The translations under genes were made by a program, and so were the position numbers. 7,790 bases of DNA from assembly GCA_000433135.1 (NCBI GenBank), contig HF991984.1, positions 7,603 through 15,392 of the forward strand. Reading direction: 5' to 3'. The notes under the pieces are model-generated. The model had not been told where the DNA came from. It worked only from the letters and a program-made list of their open reading frames with translations, and did no database searches. Positions 5,725 to 7,790 of the stretch are shown one piece after another. The stretch comes from Clostridium sp. CAG:921. Lineage in GTDB: Bacteria; Bacillota; Clostridia; TANB77; CAG-465. Every line of letters begins with the position of its first letter. The first letter of the stretch is position 1.

Positions 5725-6864
5725 TCACTTTACTATTTCGTTATATATCTTGCACATTTGATCTGTAACATTCTCATAAAGATAATCTTCATATAAATCA
5801 TCATAGTTTTCTATAAAATTATCACATACTTGTTCATTTTGTAAGAGTATCATTATCTTTTTGCAAAGATCATGTACATCGTTATTATCTATTAAGTATC
5901 CCGTCACATTATTTTTTATTAGGTCAACATTCCCCCTAACTTTTGTCGAAATTATAGGTAAGTAATTAATCATTGCAACAATTATATCATACGGATAATT
6001 TTTTTGCAAAGAAACATCAATATATAAATCAGAAATTGCATAAATAAGCGCTGTCTGTTTTTTATTTAAATCCAAAAATAGCACATTATTACTTATGTCA
6101 TAATCACTTGCAAGTTTCTTTAATTTTCCGTTTAATTTATCTTTACCAACAAATACTATCTTTACATTTCTCGTTTTATCTTTTATAATACTCATTGCCT
6201 TTAGTAAATATTCTTGGTTATTTTCTTTTGTATAATCGCCCACATTTAATATTAATTTTTGATCATCCTTTAACATTAATTCTTTTCTTAGCTTTTCTTC
6301 CAACTCATCTGATACATCTATATCTACCTCTTCTTTTTTTATTCCATATCCATCTATGTAATATACTTTACAATTTTTAAAATCATCTTTTGCAAATTCA
6401 TAGTCTTCTTTATTTACAGTTATCATGTAATCAATATTTTTAGCAAGTAGCTTTTCAATTGAATAGTAAAGCGCATAAGAAGATTTAGAAGAGTTGCTGT
6501 CAAAAGATAAGCCATCTGCTGTATAGATTATCTTTGTTTTTCCATTTTTTCTTATATTTGTTGCTGCCATAGCAGTTATAAAACTAGCATTTAATCCATG
6601 TGTATGAATAAAATCAAATTCTTCAACATTTAACATTTCTCTCATACTTTTTACTGCTTTTATTACCTCAAAGTTTGTAACACTTAACGTTGAAACATCA
6701 AATTCATACTTAAATTTTTTAGTGATATACGGAATATCTCCATCTTCTGACGTTGCAACATAAATATTAAATCCAATATTTTTTAAGGCAATTATGTATG
6801 GTAAATATATATCCATTATAACCTTATCATAAGTTGCAACATATAATATCTTTTTATTTTCCAA
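5725..6864 (-). CDS. GT-B glycosyltransferase, family 4-like, with degenerate active-site motifs
   Basis: The fold is that of cytoplasmic GT4 enzymes that add sugars to lipid-linked intermediates of surface polysaccharides (EpsD/CapM type). The N-terminal domain (about 1-165) opens KKILYVATYD and holds 'DFIHTHGLNASF' (84-95) and 'YTADGLSF' (114-121). The C-terminal domain holds 'LNVGDYTKENNQEYLLKAM' (206-224) and 'LPIISTKVRGNVDLI' (302-316). Several usually conserved residues differ: Asp117 stands where the group has His ('YTAHGF'), Asn215 where the second lysine of 'NKNKN' lies, and Lys288 and Val296 replace both glutamates of E-x7-E. At 379 residues it is not truncated. The start is TTG, with GGAG (6875-6878) 10 nt upstream; the nearby ATG codons are out of frame and an in-frame TGA precedes. 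It is probably the first gene of a unit with dfx. Substrate unknown. Confidence 0.85.
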   Translation of the reverse strand: MENKKILYVATYDKVIMDIYLPYIIALKNIGFNIYVATSEDGDIPYITKKFKYEFDVSTLSVTNFEVIKAVKSMREMLNVEEFDFIHTHGLNASFITAMAATNIRKNGKTKIIYTADGLSFDSNSSKSSYALYYSIEKLLAKNIDYMITVNKEDYEFAKDDFKNCKVYYIDGYGIKKEEVDIDVSDELEEKLRKELMLKDDQKLILNVGDYTKENNQEYLLKAMSIIKDKTRNVKIVFVGKDKLNGKLKKLASDYDISNNVLFLDLNKKQTALIYAISDLYIDVSLQKNYPYDIIVAMINYLPIISTKVRGNVDLIKNNVTGYLIDNNDVHDLCKKIMILLQNEQVCDNFIENYDDLYEDYLYENVTDQMCKIYNEIVK

Positions 6865-6899
6865 ATAACATCATCTCCAAGAAATATATTTGTATAATA

Positions 6900-6928
6900 A
6901 GTATATCATATTTTTACACTAATTTACA
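6900..6928 (-). promoter_or_regulatory. Predicted promoter of the glycosyltransferase-dfx unit
   Basis: On the minus strand, TATACT (6900-6905) with an extended TG one base before it lies 17 bp from a weak -35, TGTAAA (6923-6928). The leader to the TTG start would be about 28 nt. The extended -10 is the main support. Confidence 0.45.
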
Positions 6929-7079
6929 TACATTTTTTAATTTAAATCATAAAACGTTATAAGTTAATTTTTATATTCTGCCTAAACATTTTTATACCTA
7001 CTTATACTAAACTAAATAAAATTAACAAAATATGCAGTAATTATTCAGTAATTGTGATATTCATTCTTTGCTAATTTTA

Positions 7080-7110
7080 CATAATTTGTTGAAATAAATA
7101 ACAAATTATG
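7080..7110. repeat. Perfect 11-bp inverted repeat over the DHH promoter (candidate operator)
   Basis: CATAATTTGTT (7080-7090) and AACAAATTATG (7100-7110) are exact reverse complements separated by 9 bp. The dyad spans the -35 hexamer and most of the spacer, where a bound protein would block RNA polymerase. It resembles a Rex site (TTGTT-8-AACAA) but its spacing is 9 rather than 8, so I do not assign a regulator. Confidence 0.55.
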
Positions 7111-7117
7111 GTATAAT
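7089..7117 (+). promoter_or_regulatory. Predicted strong sigma-A promoter of the DHH phosphoesterase gene
   Basis: TTGAAA (7089-7094) and a perfect TATAAT (7112-7117) are separated by the ideal 17 bp, with TG one base upstream of the -10 (extended -10). Transcription would begin around 7123-7126, inside the GC-only octamer, leaving a leader of about 65 nt. Confidence 0.8.
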
Positions 7118-7137
7118 TATGCCGCGCGTTATGTTTA

Positions 7138-7160
7138 ACTAGGCATTATTATTGCTTAGT
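7138..7160 (+). promoter_or_regulatory. Leader hairpin upstream of the DHH gene
   Basis: ACTAGGCA (7138-7145) pairs with TGCTTAGT (7153-7160) through eight base pairs, one of them G-U, around a 7-nt loop. It lies about 14 nt before the AAGGAG site. It is too short to be a recognisable riboswitch; it may stabilise the transcript or be a protein site. Confidence 0.35.
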
Positions 7161-7188
7161 GAAAAATAATATATAAGGAGAAATAAAT

Positions 7189-7790
7189 ATGAAAAATGAT
7201 TCTGCTTTATTGACAAATTCTAAAAAAATGGAAATGAGCGAAATTTTAACTGCTCTAAAAAGTAGCCTCAAATCTGTGGATCAGGTATGTATAATAGGAC
7301 ATGATAATATTGATGTTGACGCAACCTTATCTGGTATATTACTTGAAAAGTTGTTAAAGTTTCTAGGATTTAATGCTAAATTTATCATCTTAGAAAAAAT
7401 AAAAAAAGGAGAAACTTATGAAATCATATCAGATTTAACAAATATTTACATGTATGATTATGAACAAAAACTTGAAAATGCAACCAGAAATCTTTTCTTA
7501 GTAGATCATTACAGTACCATTCATGAAGGTAGTATTATTGGATGCATTGATCATCATCCAACTAAAACTACTAATTCATACGACTTTTCCTACGTAAGAA
7601 ATAGTTCTGCTACAGCTTATCTAATATATGAATTGATGTTAGTTGCAAACTATCCAATAACTGCTTATGAAGCAAGATTAATTGTTATATCAATGCTTGT
7701 TGATACCACTTCATTTAGAAGCAGTAAAACTATATTAGAAGAGGTAAAAGTGGCTAAATATCTTGCAAAAAAATTTAACATAGACTATGA
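7189..7790 (+). CDS. DHH-family phosphoesterase, family II pyrophosphatase-like, 3'-truncated by window edge
   Basis: DHH phosphoesterases use two divalent metals (usually Mn) to cleave phosphodiesters or pyrophosphate. The first 200 residues are visible; the gene runs off the window. The metal-site motifs are present: GHDNIDVDA (37-45) with His38, Asp42 and Asp44, spaced like His9/Asp13/Asp15 of PpaC; Asp106 in 'LVDH'; the DHH motif at 121-123 in 'IDHHPT'; and Asp172 in 'VDTTSF'. 'LVDH ... IDHH' and 'LVDTTSFRS ... AKYLAKKFNID' resemble manganese-dependent inorganic pyrophosphatase, whereas 'NSSATAYLIYEL' is closer to NrnA-type enzymes. About 30 residues precede the first motif, where PpaC has only a few. 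Whether a DHHA1 or DHHA2 domain follows cannot be seen, so no symbol is given. AAGGAG (7175-7180) is 8 nt before the ATG. It is divergent from the glycosyltransferase. Confidence 0.85.
   Translation, partial: MKNDSALLTNSKKMEMSEILTALKSSLKSVDQVCIIGHDNIDVDATLSGILLEKLLKFLGFNAKFIILEKIKKGETYEIISDLTNIYMYDYEQKLENATRNLFLVDHYSTIHEGSIIGCIDHHPTKTTNSYDFSYVRNSSATAYLIYELMLVANYPITAYEARLIVISMLVDTTSFRSSKTILEEVKVAKYLAKKFNIDY

Larger units (their letters stand above)
6865..7188. other. Divergent intergenic region between the glycosyltransferase and DHH genes
   Basis: This 324-bp gap holds no gene. It contains the glycosyltransferase promoter on the left and, on the right, the DHH gene promoter with an overlapping dyad, a GC-only octamer (7121-7128) and a leader hairpin. 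In between, an 8-nt direct repeat CAGTAATT occurs at 7035-7042 and 7046-7053, 11 bp apart. Confidence 0.6.

Noticed and set aside
5725..6864. Frameshifted or decayed glycosyltransferase pseudogene
   Set aside because: The frame is intact at the family's normal length with promoter and binding site, so the unusual residues look like divergence and not decay.
7083..7107. Rex binding site
   Set aside because: The TTGTT and AACAA half-sites are separated by 9 bp rather than the 8 of the Rex consensus, so I list it only as an unassigned operator candidate.

Overview
The window is strongly AT-rich (roughly a quarter G+C by eye) with AGGAGG-type ribosome binding sites, GTG and TTG starts, TGA used as a stop, a folate/FAD-dependent TrmFO and a desulfoferrodoxin. 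Together these suggest a low-GC Bacillota, most likely an anaerobic Clostridia-like bacterium. I would not name a genus. No mobile element, CRISPR array, rRNA or tRNA is visible. Most of the window is ordinary chromosomal housekeeping DNA.

Layout. Six complete genes and one partial gene lie on the minus strand; one partial gene lies on the plus strand. Reading right to left along the minus strand, the first unit is a TTG-started family-4 glycosyltransferase (5725-6864) followed after 59 bp by a two-centre desulfoferrodoxin/superoxide reductase (5285-5665), closed by a hairpin terminator (5239-5278). Next comes a membrane-anchored metallophosphoesterase (4363-5208). A 74-residue protein of unknown family (3987-4211) follows, with its own strong promoter and a terminator about 100 bp downstream. 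After a roughly 530-bp gene-free stretch comes the tightly spaced operon hflX (2174-3442), trmFO (842-2158), holA (1-821, running off the left edge). These three encode a ribosome-splitting GTPase, a tRNA U54 methyltransferase and the clamp-loader delta subunit, so the unit serves translation and replication. At the right edge a divergent DHH-family phosphoesterase (7189 onward, running off the window) has a near-consensus promoter.

Two genes have no complete ATG-to-stop reading frame in the window and are easily missed: holA (GTG start, no stop) and the DHH gene (no stop).

The most interesting points are these. (1) The glycosyltransferase has lost several residues normally conserved in the GT4 family, including both glutamates of the E-x7-E motif, so it may be a pseudoenzyme or have unusual chemistry. 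(2) A perfect 11-bp inverted repeat covers the -35 region of the DHH gene, followed by an isolated GC-only octamer near the predicted transcription start and a leader hairpin. (3) The desulfoferrodoxin has extra cysteines and a longer loop in its first iron site. (4) A consensus DnaA box lies between the glycosyltransferase and dfx. I see no convincing multi-gene novel system.
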